Assembly (NCBI RefSeq): GCF_015680405.1
Contig: NZ_JADLJS010000019.1
Span: 28,869-92,868 of the forward strand
Length of the DNA stretch: 64,000 bases
Origin: Pseudomonas pudica
Lineage (GTDB): Bacteria; Pseudomonadota; Gammaproteobacteria; Pseudomonadales; Pseudomonadaceae
Direction: 5' to 3'
The notes beneath the pieces are model-generated. The model had not been told where the DNA came from. It did no database searches and saw nothing but the letters and a program-made list of their open reading frames with translations. Positions 54,934 through 63,925 of the stretch are shown piece after piece (position 1 is the first letter of the stretch; each line of letters begins with the position of its first letter). Position numbers and translations under genes: made by a program.

Positions 54934-56100
54934 TCAAAAGTACTTCAGCCAGGTGATGTCGCGCCGCTGCGCCTTCAGGCGGGCGAACCAGCGCACCGGC
55001 AGGTACAGCGAAACCGCCAGCAGCGCTGCCCCCAGCCACACCGCAGGGATGCCGTCGAAGCCGAAGTAGTCGCCATGGTTGCGGCCAAACAGCGCCACGC
55101 TGGCCAGGTACAGCAGCTTCAGCACATACAGGTGCAGCAGGTAGAAGAACATCGGTGCCGCGCCGAACACCGCCAGGGCACTGATCCACCGGGCCTGGCC
55201 GGCGCGCTCGAAGGCGCGCAGCAACAGCAGGCCGCAGCCCAGGGTCAGGGCCAGGAACAGCAGCGACGGCGGGTATTTGGTGATGTTGAAGAAGCTCATC
55301 AGGGTTTGCGTGACGGTCGGGTAAGCGCTCCACGGCGCCTCGCCGTAGCCGTTGACCAGGCGCAGCGCAACAAAGCCCAGCAGCGCGATCAGCCCGGCCA
55401 GCAGCAGGCGATGCTGGCGTTGGCCGGCCTCGCTGGCACGGGCGAACCACGGGCCCAGGCCATAGCCCAGGGCGATGACACCGATCCACGGCAGCACCGG
55501 GTAAGAGGTACGCAGACGCAGGCTTTCGGAGTACTCCAGCCAACCCCGGTCATGCAGGATCGCCCAAGGCACATGCAAGGCTGATTCGACGCCGAAGTGC
55601 AGGCCATCGAGCAGGTTGTGGCCGGCGATGATGATTGCGCCCAGGGCGATCAGGGCGGCGCGTGGCAACCAGACCAGCAGCGACAGGGCGATCATGCTCA
55701 CGCCGATGGCCCAGATCACCTGCAGGTAGATGACGCTGGGTGGCAGCTGGAACGTCCAGGCGAAGTTGACCAGGGTGAATTCCAGCACCACCAGAAACAG
55801 CCCGCGCTTGAACAGGAACGCCGAGACATCGCCGCGGCCCTGGTGTTTCTCGCCGTACAGCCAGGCCGACAGCCCGGTCAGCATGACGAACACCGGCGCG
55901 CACAGGTGGGCCAGGGTGCGGCTGAAGAACAGCGAAGGCTCGGTGGTATCGATGGCCATCGGGTCGCTGACCTGGCGGTGCAGGAAAAAGGTTTCGCGGA
56001 CGTGGTCCAGGAGCATGAACAGGATCACCAGGCCGCGCAGGGCATCGATGCTCTGCAGGCGCTGGGTGAGCAGGGTGGGGGTGGCACTGGCGCTTGTCAT
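54934..56100 (-). CDS. DUF1624-type membrane acyltransferase
   Basis: The 388-residue product has about ten membrane spans and begins with QRLQSIDALRGLVILFMLLDHVRETFFLHRQ, the DUF1624/heparan-N-acetyltransferase-like start with its conserved Asp and His. Later it has SFFNITKYPPSLLFLALTLGCGLLLLRAFER. Such proteins transfer acyl groups to sugars or cell envelope glycans; the substrate here is unknown. It lies between the two riboswitch-controlled units, 36 bases upstream of the first riboswitch. Confidence 0.85.
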   Translation of the reverse strand: MTSASATPTLLTQRLQSIDALRGLVILFMLLDHVRETFFLHRQVSDPMAIDTTEPSLFFSRTLAHLCAPVFVMLTGLSAWLYGEKHQGRGDVSAFLFKRGLFLVVLEFTLVNFAWTFQLPPSVIYLQVIWAIGVSMIALSLLVWLPRAALIALGAIIIAGHNLLDGLHFGVESALHVPWAILHDRGWLEYSESLRLRTSYPVLPWIGVIALGYGLGPWFARASEAGQRQHRLLLAGLIALLGFVALRLVNGYGEAPWSAYPTVTQTLMSFFNITKYPPSLLFLALTLGCGLLLLRAFERAGQARWISALAVFGAAPMFFYLLHLYVLKLLYLASVALFGRNHGDYFGFDGIPAVWLGAALLAVSLYLPVRWFARLKAQRRDITWLKYF

Positions 56101-56184
56101 GGGAATTCGCTGATAGGAATGGATGTCAACTGAAACGTTATCTTATAACTAAAACGTGGCGGGACGGTAGATGTTTTTGTGCTA

Positions 56185-56293
56185 CCTGTGCCGGCCTCTT
56201 CGCGGGTAAACCCGCTCCCACAGGGATATCACAGGATTCGAGTACGGTGACGTACCTGTGGGAGCGGGTTTACCCGCGAAGAGGCCGGTGCAG
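56185..56293. repeat. Inverted pair of standard REP elements
   Basis: CCTGTGCCGGCCTCTTCGCG then GGTAAACCCGCTCCCACAGG (left) and CCTGTGGGAGCGGGTTTACC then CGCGAAGAGGCCGG (right), a nearly perfect inverted repeat between the DUF1624 start and the TonB-receptor stop. Confidence 0.88.
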
Positions 56294-56303
56294 GCAGTTC
56301 AGG

Positions 56304-58430
56304 TCAGAAGCTGTAATCCACCGTCGCAAAGTACGACCGTGGCATCCCCATCAGCCACTGCTTGCCACTGAACGCCGACTGCACATACTCACGGTCGAAC
56401 AGGTTGTTCAACTGCAACCCCAGCCGCACATCCGGCAACACCTGCCAGCCGATGTCGGCATCGACCACGGTGTAGCCGGGGGCGCTTTGGGTGTTGGCGG
56501 TATCGGCATATCGTTCGTCCACATAACGCGCGCCAATGCCGGCCTCCAGCCGCTGGCCGAAGCCTTTGCTCAGCCACAGGTTGGCGGTACGCCGCGGGAC
56601 ATTGGCCGGGTGATTGCCCGCACGGTCCTGCGCCACGGCGCCAACCATTTCGTCGAAGTCGTCGTACCTTGCGCGCACGATCGCCGCGTTGGCTGACACC
56701 TGCCACTGGTGCGCCAGCGCCAGTTCCAGGGTTGCCTCCAGGCCGTCGGACGTCTGCTGGCCAGCCTGCTGCTTCTCGTGCGTGATCGGGTCATCCACCA
56801 GCAGCTTCTTCTTGACGATGTGGTAGGCCGCCAATGTCCATTCGCCACGCCCCTCCCAGAAGCGCTGCTTCAGCCCCACCTCGGTCTGTCTGGCCTCGGT
56901 CAGGTCGTAGTGCATCTGGTTGGCGCTGAGGCTGATGAGGTTGTTGACCCCGTCCTCGCTGGTGGAGTACTGGCCATACAGCGACAGGTCGTCGCTGACC
57001 GCAAACACCAGCCCGGCACGCCAGTTGCCCCCTTGCAGGCTGCGGTCGCTGCGGCTGTCGGTGGTCAGTTTCTCCTGGACGATGTGGTTCTGGTCGCGGC
57101 GCACGCCGGTAACCAGTGACAGCCGATCGCTCAACTGCAGGCGGTTTTCGGCGAACAGGGCAAAGGTGTGGGTGGTGGACAGGGTTTGCGGGCGCAGCGG
57201 CGAGGCGCTGTGAAACCAACCCGGTTGCGGCTGCCATGGGTCGATGTAGTCACTGCCTGCATCGTTGTAGGGTGCGTTGCTGTCGACGTTGAAGCGGACC
57301 TTGTTGTACTCGGCGCCGACCACGGTCTTGCTGGCCAGGCCAAGCAGCCTGTGGTCGAGGGTGAATGCCTGGCGATCGCCGAACTGTTCCTGGTTGTGCT
57401 TGATCTGCAGGTAGCTGCCGCGCAGCAGCTGCTGGCGCCCGGTATCCCAGCTGTAGTCCTCGGCGTTGCGCCAGTGACGGGGGCTCTTGATGTAGTACAG
57501 CTGGTTGCTGGCGCTCAGGTGGTCGTTCAAAGCCCAGTCGGTGTTCAGGCGGGTCCATTCATCGACGTAATGCTGCACGTCGTCCTGCACGTTGTAGTTC
57601 TTCTTGCGCAGGCTGCTGCGGTAGTGGCCGTCGATCAGCGGGGTGCCGTAGTAGTTGGCAGGCTGCGCATCGCCGCGGTCGTGGGCGAGGGTGAAGCTGA
57701 GGTCGTCGCTGGCGTCGAAGCGCAGCGCGGCGCTCAGCGCCAGGCTGCGGGACGGGGTGCGGTCGACCCAACCGTTACCGGTTTGCTGGTTCAGGGCCAG
57801 GCGGTAGCTCAGGCGCTCGCCGAGGCTGCCGCCGCTGTCCAGGCCGAGCTGCTGGCGGTCCCACGAACCGTAGCCCAGGCGCAGGTGGTTGCGTACCTCG
57901 CCGGCAAACGGCTTTTTCGGGATCACGTTGACCACCGCACCGGTGGCGCCTTCGCCATAAAGCACCGAGGCCGGGCCGCGAATCACATCAATGCGCTCGA
58001 CCATCCATGGGTCGACCGGGAACGTCTGGGTGCCGGCACCGGTGTACAGGCGGGCCCCGTCGAACAGTGTCATCACCGAGTTGTGCCCGGTAAAGCCGCG
58101 GGCGGACAGGCCCGTGCCGCCGTCGCCCGGGGAGCCGATGTAGCTGATGCCCGGTGAGCGGGTCACCGCATCCTGTACGGTGAAGTTGTTGCGCTGCTGG
58201 ATCTGTTTGGCGCTGATGCTGCTGGTGCTGGCCGGTGTCTCCAGGGCGCTGAGGCCAAGACGCGAGCCAGCCTGGGTCGGCGTGGCCAGGTCGATGGCGT
58301 AGCTGTCGAGGGTGTCAGTGATGGCCGTGGAGGGCAGGGCCAGTGGCTGTCGGTCGAGGTCATCGGCCAGTGTCGGCAGGGAAACGGCCAGGCAGGCCGC
58401 CAGAGGGTGAAGCTTGAAGATACGGGACAT
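56304..58430 (-). CDS. TonB-dependent receptor under a cobalamin riboswitch
   Basis: The 708-residue intact receptor has a signal peptide and the plug: GSRLGLSALETPASTSSISAKQIQQRN, DAVTRSPGISYIGSPGDGG, MVERIDVIRGPASVLYGEGATGAVVNVIPK. A 22-strand barrel ends in FATVDYSF. Sequence-wise it looks like the FhuA/FoxA ferric-siderophore class. The leader is a cobalamin riboswitch, so its ligand may be a corrinoid or cobalt complex. It is similar in plug sequence to the broken receptor at 45255. Confidence 0.92.
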   Translation of the reverse strand: MSRIFKLHPLAACLAVSLPTLADDLDRQPLALPSTAITDTLDSYAIDLATPTQAGSRLGLSALETPASTSSISAKQIQQRNNFTVQDAVTRSPGISYIGSPGDGGTGLSARGFTGHNSVMTLFDGARLYTGAGTQTFPVDPWMVERIDVIRGPASVLYGEGATGAVVNVIPKKPFAGEVRNHLRLGYGSWDRQQLGLDSGGSLGERLSYRLALNQQTGNGWVDRTPSRSLALSAALRFDASDDLSFTLAHDRGDAQPANYYGTPLIDGHYRSSLRKKNYNVQDDVQHYVDEWTRLNTDWALNDHLSASNQLYYIKSPRHWRNAEDYSWDTGRQQLLRGSYLQIKHNQEQFGDRQAFTLDHRLLGLASKTVVGAEYNKVRFNVDSNAPYNDAGSDYIDPWQPQPGWFHSASPLRPQTLSTTHTFALFAENRLQLSDRLSLVTGVRRDQNHIVQEKLTTDSRSDRSLQGGNWRAGLVFAVSDDLSLYGQYSTSEDGVNNLISLSANQMHYDLTEARQTEVGLKQRFWEGRGEWTLAAYHIVKKKLLVDDPITHEKQQAGQQTSDGLEATLELALAHQWQVSANAAIVRARYDDFDEMVGAVAQDRAGNHPANVPRRTANLWLSKGFGQRLEAGIGARYVDERYADTANTQSAPGYTVVDADIGWQVLPDVRLGLQLNNLFDREYVQSAFSGKQWLMGMPRSYFATVDYSF

Positions 58431-58554
58431 GTCGTTCCACTACTGCAGGAATGAATGGATCCCGGTGGAAAACACGCAAAGGCGCACCGTGCACACAGGC
58501 GCGCGCACGGATACCGGCCTGCGCCCGCCCACCGCGGGTTGCCAAGTGAAGCTT

Positions 58555-58745
58555 CAGGCCGGTCTCCGGGCTTGCGAGGGGCATGAAACCTTCACCTTCC
58601 CATGCAGGTGCACAGTGGTATCTCGAAGGGTTCGCTCGCTTACCGTTGCGGGGGCAGCGCCGGACTTGTCGTGGGCAACACGACGCACCGGCTTCCCGTT
58701 TCACCCTGCGCGCGGCGGCGCAGGGCACCTGAAACTGGCGGGCAT
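58555..58745 (-). promoter_or_regulatory. Cobalamin riboswitch upstream of TonB receptor
   Basis: On the minus strand: CTGCCCCCGCAACGGTAAGC, a CCACTG element, GGGAAGG, and a perfect B12 box AAGCCCGGAGACCGGCC (58556-58572). It ends 124 bases before the receptor ATG at 58430. It explains most of the 352-base gap 58431-58782. Confidence 0.92.
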
Positions 58746-58782
58746 ATGACCATTGAAACGCGGGAGGCGTCAAATCCGCCTG

Positions 58783-59676
58783 CTACCAATGAAACAACTC
58801 TCGTCGCGCCCCCTCGGTAATTGCCACGATCCCCGGGTGCTTGACCTTGCGCTCTACCGAAATGGCATAGAACGACTCGTGCACTGCCTCGGTCTGCCCG
58901 ATCAGCTCCACGCCGTATTGGCGGCATACCTCCTCGGCGATCACGCTGGGCGCGACGAAGATGCCGCTGCCCGACTGCCCGAACGCCTGCATCAAGGCAC
59001 TGTCATCGAACTCGCCAACGATCCGTGGCTGCACCTGTTGCTCACCCAGCCAGCGCAGCAGGCGGCTGCGTACCACGGTTTCCTGCCCGGGGATAAGCAA
59101 TGGCGCATCCTGCAGGCAGGCGGGGAAGGGGCCTTCCAGGCGTTGTGCCAGCGCCGGAGTGGCGAAGAAGCTCAACCCGCACTCGCCCAGTTTCTGGCTA
59201 TAACCCTTGATGTCCAGGTGGCTGGGCATGGGGCTGTCGGAAATCACCAGGTCCAGGCGCTGGATCGCCAGGTCCGCCAGCAGCCGTTCGAGCTTGTCTT
59301 CGCGGCAGTTGATACGCAGAACGTCGTCCAGCTCCATGGTCGGTGCCAGCAGGCGGTAGACGATGGACTTTGGCACCACGTCCGCCACGCCCACGCGGAA
59401 CAGGATCTGCTCCTGCGGGCCGGCCCGCAGCATGGCCTCCAGCTCGCTACCCAGCTGGAACATCTGTTCGGCATAGATCAGCGTCTGGCGCCCTGTTTCG
59501 GTCAGCTCCAGCTGGCGCCCCACGCGCTGGAACAACTCCAGGCCGTATGTCTGTTCGAACAAGCTGATTTGCCCGCTGATGGTTTGCGGGGTCAGGTTCA
59601 ACTGTTCGCTGGCGCGGGCGATGCTGCCGGTCTTGGCCACGGCCCAGAAGTAGTGCAACTGCCGATAGTTGAGCAT
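58783..59676 (-). CDS. nhaR: NhaR-like LysR transcriptional regulator
   Basis: The 297-residue protein begins MLNYRQLHYFWAVAKTGSIARASEQLNLTPQTISGQI, the NhaR version of the LysR helix-turn-helix, and has the LysR effector domain with LFRVGVADVVPKSIVYRLL and an LDLVISDSP strand. NhaR responds to sodium or pH and in some species controls biofilm genes; the target here is not known. It is divergent from the small lipoprotein/TerC pair, with an inverted repeat between them. Confidence 0.85.
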   Translation of the reverse strand: MLNYRQLHYFWAVAKTGSIARASEQLNLTPQTISGQISLFEQTYGLELFQRVGRQLELTETGRQTLIYAEQMFQLGSELEAMLRAGPQEQILFRVGVADVVPKSIVYRLLAPTMELDDVLRINCREDKLERLLADLAIQRLDLVISDSPMPSHLDIKGYSQKLGECGLSFFATPALAQRLEGPFPACLQDAPLLIPGQETVVRSRLLRWLGEQQVQPRIVGEFDDSALMQAFGQSGSGIFVAPSVIAEEVCRQYGVELIGQTEAVHESFYAISVERKVKHPGIVAITEGARRELFHW

Positions 59677-59690
59677 CGGTATGTTTCCGG

Positions 59691-59729
59691 ATTCGTAAAA
59701 ACCGAAGTATAACCGCTGAAAATACGAAT
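59691..59729. promoter_or_regulatory. Inverted repeat ATTCGTA...TACGAAT, NhaR site candidate
   Basis: Seven-base perfect arms with a 25-base gap, flanked by TTCCGG on both outer sides. It sits in the divergent gap just upstream of the nhaR start and of a TAGAAT box (59752-59757) facing the lipoprotein gene, the usual place for a LysR operator. Confidence 0.5.
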
Positions 59730-59809
59730 TTTCCGGATGTGTTGCGCTCTTTAGAATGTGACTCCATCAGCGCCGTGTGCGCCGCAGGAACATGAAAAGC
59801 GAGGAACCC

Positions 59810-60049
59810 ATGCTGCAACTAAAATCCATCGGCACGCCGCTGGTGCTGGCCTTGTCCCTGTTCACCCTGGCAGGTTGCGAGCAGGCCGAGAAATCTGCCC
59901 AGCAGATGCTCGACCAGGCTGCACAGTCGGCCAAGCAGGCCATCGACGACACCAACAAGGCCGCACAGCAGGCATTGAGCGAGGCCATCGGCAGCGAAGG
60001 GCACAAGCCCAAGGACGCCGACAAGAAAGAAGACACCCAGGAAATCTGA
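59810..60049 (+). CDS. Small lipoprotein, helical
   Basis: From ATG 59810 (GCGAGGAACCC upstream) the 79-residue product has signal LVLALSLFTLAGCEQ with a lipobox LAGC, then an amphipathic Ala/Gln/Lys helix (SAQQMLDQAAQSAKQAIDDTNKAAQQALSE) and a charged tail. ATG 59792 is an alternative start. It resembles Lpp-like or stress lipoproteins in style only. It lies 28 bases before the TerC gene and is probably cotranscribed. Confidence 0.75.
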   Translation: MLQLKSIGTPLVLALSLFTLAGCEQAEKSAQQMLDQAAQSAKQAIDDTNKAAQQALSEAIGSEGHKPKDADKKEDTQEI

Positions 60050-60077
60050 CCCCAACCGCTGCTGCAGGATTTGAACA

Positions 60078-60830
60078 ATGGAATACTTGCTGGAACTCGT
60101 CGCTAGCCCTACCGCCTGGGTTGCCCTGGCTACGCTGGTGGCCATGGAAGTCGTGCTGGGCATCGACAACCTGATCTTCATCTCCATCCTGACCAACAAA
60201 CTGCCGGTGGAGTATCGCTCCAAGGCGCGCCGTATCGGTATCAGCATGGCCTTGGTCATGCGCCTGGCCTTGCTCAGCACGGTGGCCTGGATCGTCCAGC
60301 TGACCGACCCGGTGTTCGAAGTGTTCGGCAATGCCTTCTCCTGGAAGGACGTGATCCTGATTGCCGGTGGCCTGTTCCTGCTGTGGAAGGCGACCAAGGA
60401 AATCCACGAGAACGTCGACCCGCACGGGGCCAAGGAAGAAGCCAAGGTGTCGTCGACGGTTACCCTGGGCTTTGCCGCGGCGATCTTCCAGATCCTGTTG
60501 CTGGACATCGTCTTCTCGGTCGACAGCATCATCACCGCCGTGGGCATGACCGAACACCTGCCGATCATGATCATTGCCGTTATCACTGCCGTGATCGTCA
60601 TGATGGTAGCCGCCGACCCGTTGGCCAACTTCATCAATGACAACCCGACCGTGGTGATGTTGGCCCTGGGCTTCCTGATCATGATCGGCATGACGCTGAT
60701 CGCCGAAGGTTTCGGCGCCCATGTACCGAAGGGTTATGTGTACGCGGCCATGGCTTTCTCGACGGCGATCGAGATCCTCAACATCCTGGCCCGTCGGGCG
60801 CGGTTGAAGCGTGAGGCGGCTGAAGGTTGA
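60078..60830 (+). CDS. TerC family integral membrane protein
   Basis: The 250-residue, seven-to-eight-span protein has the TerC signature: [16 protein letters not shown] with Glu and Asp in the first span, [21 protein letters not shown], and the second acidic span [22 protein letters not shown]. TerC/YgdQ proteins are linked to manganese export and metal loading of exported enzymes. A GC-rich hairpin and REP pair follow the stop. Confidence 0.92.
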   Translation: MEYLLELVASPTAWVALATLVAMEVVLGIDNLIFISILTNKLPVEYRSKARRIGISMALVMRLALLSTVAWIVQLTDPVFEVFGNAFSWKDVILIAGGLFLLWKATKEIHENVDPHGAKEEAKVSSTVTLGFAAAIFQILLLDIVFSVDSIITAVGMTEHLPIMIIAVITAVIVMMVAADPLANFINDNPTVVMLALGFLIMIGMTLIAEGFGAHVPKGYVYAAMAFSTAIEILNILARRARLKREAAEG

Positions 60831-60839
60831 TGCAAGAAA

Positions 60840-60940
60840 AGCGGGGCGCTTGCGCCCCGTTCGCGGGCTTGCCCGCTCCCACAGGTGCCGCGTCAGCCAG
60901 ATAGCTACGCGGTCCCTGTGGGAGCGGGCAAGCCCGCGAA
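60840..60940. repeat. Hairpin and inverted REP pair after terC
   Basis: AGCGGGGCGC-TT-GCGCCCCGT forms a strong hairpin. It is followed by TTCGCGGGCTTGCCCGCTCC then CACAG and, inverted, CCCTGTGGGAGCGGGCAAGC then CCGCGAA. This is a REP variant with GGGCTTGCCC instead of GGGTAAACCC. It lies between the convergent terC and small membrane protein genes. Confidence 0.85.
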
Positions 60941-60962
60941 TGGGGGTAGGGAAAATCTCTAG

Positions 60963-61139
60963 TCAGTGCACCCCGGCATGCCGCCGCGCCCGGCGCACAG
61001 GCTGTGGCTTGGCGGGGGCCTGCGGTGGCAGGTGGTGGTGGGAATGACGCCGCACGATACGCAGTACACCCCACAGCATGGCAGCTGCAACGCTCAGCCA
61101 CATGCCCACCAGCATGAGTATCGCCATGGTCAGGCTCAT
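60963..61139 (-). CDS. Small single-span membrane protein
   Basis: ATG 61139 follows GGAGG five bases upstream, giving 58 residues (the frame reaches 61151). One membrane span (MAILMLVGMWLSVAAAMLWGVL) is followed by a basic, His-rich cytoplasmic tail (RRHSHHHLPPQAPAKPQPVRRARRH). No known family; it may be a regulator or small structural membrane protein. Confidence 0.6.
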   Translation of the reverse strand: MSLTMAILMLVGMWLSVAAAMLWGVLRIVRRHSHHHLPPQAPAKPQPVRRARRHAGVH

Positions 61140-61361
61140 CTGTGCCTCCATCTCTACGGGCCGCGCTCGGTCGCCGACGCTGGCCTTCCAGACACTGCTT
61201 TAGTCTAGTCTTTCGCCAGTGACGTTCCATTGACCAAAGGTCTATTGCTTGGTCCGATTTGCTCCTAACCGGTGTCGGACTATACCCGCGCCGCTGTCCG
61301 ACCTATGATCGGTGGCCAGAGCCGGGCGCTGCCTGCCCGGCGTTGGAGCAAGCGAGTGTCC

Positions 61362-62039
61362 ATGCAGCAACCTTCCTTCAAGACCATCCCTCGTCGGCTG
61401 CTGGCGGCCTGCCTGGTAGCGGCCAGCCTGGCCGGTTGTGCCAGCGCACCCTCCGCCAACCTCAAGGGCCTGCCACAGCGGGTCGAGATCAGCAGCGTGC
61501 CGTTCTACCGTGGCAACGCCAACCACAGCGGGGCCATGGCATTGGCGGCGGTGCTGTCGCAACAGGGGGCTCCGATCACGCCGGGGCTGCTGGACAAGCC
61601 GCTGAACCTGCCCCAGGGCGCCGAGGCGCTGGACACCGGCATCCCCCGGGTGGCGCGCGACTACGGCATGGTGGTGTATCCACTGGACAAGCAGCTGGAC
61701 GCGCTGTTGACCCAGGTTGCGGCGGGCAACCCGGTGCTGCTGCGTTACGAGGATGGTTCGGCCTGGTGGAGCGAGCCACGCTACGCCGTGCTGATCGGCT
61801 ACGACCGCTACAAGCAGCGGGTGCTGTTGCGCTCGGGCATGCACCGGCGGCAGCTGATGGCGTTCGATGACTTTGCCTCGGCCTGGGCGAAGCTTGGGAG
61901 TTGGGCGGTGCTGGTGCAGCCACCGCGGCAACTGCCGGCCCAGGTGGACCGCCAGCGCTGGTTGCAGGCTGCGGATGAACTGGCCCGGGCGGGGCAGGAG
62001 ATTGCGGCGAAGCAGGCTGTGAGTAGCCTGAACAAATAG
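61362..62039 (+). CDS. Lipoprotein with degenerate C39-like peptidase fold
   Basis: From ATG 61362 the 225-residue protein has a signal LLAACLVAASLAGCAS with lipobox LAGC. The mature part follows C39-like peptidase order: VEISSVPFYRGNANHSGAMALAAVL, ALLTQVAAGNPVLLRYEDGS, then RYAVLIGYD. Where peptidases have Q-x-CGPAAL and HY-x-VLIGYD, this protein has NHSGAMAL and RYAVLIGYD, so both the catalytic Cys and His are replaced. It may bind peptides without cutting. The frame extends to 61272. Confidence 0.75.
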   Translation: MQQPSFKTIPRRLLAACLVAASLAGCASAPSANLKGLPQRVEISSVPFYRGNANHSGAMALAAVLSQQGAPITPGLLDKPLNLPQGAEALDTGIPRVARDYGMVVYPLDKQLDALLTQVAAGNPVLLRYEDGSAWWSEPRYAVLIGYDRYKQRVLLRSGMHRRQLMAFDDFASAWAKLGSWAVLVQPPRQLPAQVDRQRWLQAADELARAGQEIAAKQAVSSLNK

Positions 62040-62045
62040 CTTTAT

Positions 62046-62148
62046 CTGTGCCGGCCCTTTCGCGGCTGAACCCGCTCCCACAGGAAACCCGCTGCCCTCA
62101 GGCCCAGTGATATCCCTGTGGGAGCGGGTTTACCCGCGAAGAGGCCAG
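62046..62148. repeat. Inverted REP pair
   Basis: CTGTGCCGGCCCTTTCGCGG then CTGAACCCGCTCCCACAGG (left) and CCCTGTGGGAGCGGGTTTAC then CCGCGAAGAGGCC (right), between the convergent C39-like lipoprotein and puuB-like genes. Confidence 0.85.
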
Positions 62149-62159
62149 CCCTGCCTACA

Positions 62160-63443
62160 TCAGAAGCCCAGGCGATCGCGCAGGCTGTAGTACCAGGCAC
62201 CAATGGCGCTGAACGGCACGCGCAGCATCTGGCCACCCGGGAACGGGTAGTGCGGCAGGCCGGCGAAGGCGTCGAAGCGCTCGGCCTGGCCGCGCATGGC
62301 CTCGGCCAGCACCTTGCCCGCCAGGTGGGTGTAGGTCACGCCGTGACCCGAGCAGCCCTGGGAGTAGTAGATGTTCTCGCCGATACGGCCAACCTGCGGC
62401 AGGCGCGACAGGGTCAGCAGGAAGTTGCCGGTCCAGGCGTAGTCGATCTTCACGTTCTGCAGCTGCGGGAAGGCCTTGAGCATCTTCGGACGGATGATCG
62501 CCTCGATGTTGGCTGGGTCACGCGCGCCGTACACCACGCCACCACCGAAAATCAGGCGCTTGTCGCTGGTCAGGCGGTAGTAGTCGAGCAGGTAGTTGCA
62601 ATCCTCGACGCAGTAGTCCTGCGGCAGCAGGGTGCGCGCCAGTTCGTCGCCCAGCGGCTCGGTGGTGATCACCTGGGTGCCGCATGGCATGGACTTGCTG
62701 GCCAATTCCGGCACCAGGTTGCCCAGGTAGGCGTTGCCGGCAACGATGATGAACTTGGCGCGGACCTTGCCCTGCGGGGTGTGCACCACCGGGTTGGCGC
62801 CACGCTCGATGCGCACGGCCGGGGTTTGCTCATAGATGATGCCGCCCAGCGACTCGACCGCGGCGGCTTCGCCCAGGGCCAGGTTCAGCGGGTGGATGTG
62901 GCCGCCGCTCATGTCCAGCATGCCGCCCACATAGTTGTCGCAGGCGACCACTTCGCGGATGCGCTTCTGATCCATCAGCTCCAGCTGATTGTGGCCGAAG
63001 CGTTCCCACAGGCGCTTTTGCGACTCCAGGTGGCCCATCTGCTTGCTGGTGAGGGCAGCGAACACGCCACCGTCCTTCAGGTCGCACTGGATGTTGTACT
63101 TGGCCACGCGCTCACGAATGATGCGCCCGCCTTCGAAGGCCATCTGGCCCAGCAGTTGGGCCTGCTTGGGGCCGACGGTGCGTTCGATGACGTCGATGTC
63201 GCGGCTGTAGCTGTTGACGATCTGGCCACCGTTGCGGCCCGATGCGCCGAAGCCGACCTTGGCCGCTTCGACGATGCTCACCTTGAAGCCGTTCTCCAGC
63301 AGGAACAGGGCGCTGGAGAGGCCGGTGTAGCCGGCGCCGATGATGCACACATCGGTTTCCACCTCACCCTGCAGCGCCGGACGTGGCGGCACCGGGTTGG
63401 CCGAGGCGGCGTAGTAGGACTGGGGGTAGGGGGTGTTAGCCAT
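62160..63443 (-). CDS. puuB: FAD-dependent oxidoreductase, gamma-glutamylputrescine oxidase-like
   Basis: The 427-residue protein has an N-terminal dinucleotide fold VETDVCIIGAGYTGLSSALFLLENG with a GRNGGQ motif (AKVGFGASGRNGGQIVNSYS), DAO-type core, and the C-terminal LSRLPQVGRIGENIYYSQGCSGHGVTYTHLAGKVLAEAM that binds the flavin. This matches PuuB/OrdL oxidases that oxidise gamma-glutamylputrescine in polyamine breakdown. Related amine oxidases cannot be excluded. It reads away from the tRNA genes. Confidence 0.88.
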   Translation of the reverse strand: MANTPYPQSYYAASANPVPPRPALQGEVETDVCIIGAGYTGLSSALFLLENGFKVSIVEAAKVGFGASGRNGGQIVNSYSRDIDVIERTVGPKQAQLLGQMAFEGGRIIRERVAKYNIQCDLKDGGVFAALTSKQMGHLESQKRLWERFGHNQLELMDQKRIREVVACDNYVGGMLDMSGGHIHPLNLALGEAAAVESLGGIIYEQTPAVRIERGANPVVHTPQGKVRAKFIIVAGNAYLGNLVPELASKSMPCGTQVITTEPLGDELARTLLPQDYCVEDCNYLLDYYRLTSDKRLIFGGGVVYGARDPANIEAIIRPKMLKAFPQLQNVKIDYAWTGNFLLTLSRLPQVGRIGENIYYSQGCSGHGVTYTHLAGKVLAEAMRGQAERFDAFAGLPHYPFPGGQMLRVPFSAIGAWYYSLRDRLGF

Positions 63444-63604
63444 GCTGCAGGAACCTCGTGTTTTATATTTTTAACGAATGTACCGATGCTATCAATAATA
63501 ATAAACACCCGCTAGTCGTCTGTTGAAAATCCTTTACTCGGCCCTCGTCAGCGCGCGTTTCTATAAAGAGTTTAAGATTCAGTAGGTTAGCGCGAAAAAA
63601 AGTG

Positions 63605-63632
63605 TTGACAGGGTTTTTGGAATGGGTAGAAT
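63605..63632 (+). promoter_or_regulatory. Sigma-70 promoter of tRNA-Val copy 1
   Basis: TTGACA (63605-63610), 16-base spacer, TAGAAT (63627-63632), with the tRNA 5' end 15 bases downstream. Confidence 0.8.
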
Positions 63633-63646
63633 GCGCACCACACGAC

Positions 63647-63723
63647 AGGCACATAGCTCAGTTGGTTAGAGCACCACCTTGACATGGTGGGGGTCGTTGG
63701 TTCGAGTCCAATTGTGCCTACCA
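63647..63723 (+). tRNA. tRNA-Val (anticodon GAC), copy 1
   Basis: The 77-base gene folds as a normal cloverleaf: acceptor AGGCACA / TGTGCCT, D-arm GCTCAGTTGGTTAGAGC, anticodon stem CCACC/GGTGG around TTGACAT (anticodon GAC, Val), T-arm with GGTTCGAGTCC, discriminator A and encoded CCA at 63721-63723. Confidence 0.97.
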
Positions 63724-63731
63724 AATCGAAG

Positions 63732-63763
63732 AAGGGGTGATCCGAAAGGGTCACCCCTTTTTT
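63732..63763 (+). terminator. Rho-independent terminator after tRNA-Val copy 1
   Basis: AAGGGGTGATCC / GAAA / GGGTCACCCCTT (one G-T pair) followed by six Ts starting at 63758. It separates the two tRNA genes into independent units. Confidence 0.9.
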
Positions 63764-63882
63764 CATTGTGATTTTATGCAGCCAGGCGGCGGTGTGCAGC
63801 CCATCCGACCGGTGCCGTGCTCATGCTGCACGGCTCCATGTGTACAAAACTCGAAAGTTTTTGATTTTTCTCAAAAAAACGC

Positions 63883-63911
63883 TTTACAGGTACGCAATCG
63901 ATCACTAATAT
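63883..63911 (+). promoter_or_regulatory. Sigma-70 promoter of tRNA-Val copy 2
   Basis: TTTACA (63883-63888), 17-base spacer, TAATAT (63906-63911), again 15 bases from the tRNA 5' end. The 14 bases GCGCACCACACGAC preceding the tRNA are identical to those before copy 1. Confidence 0.8.
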
Positions 63912-63925
63912 GCGCACCACACGAC

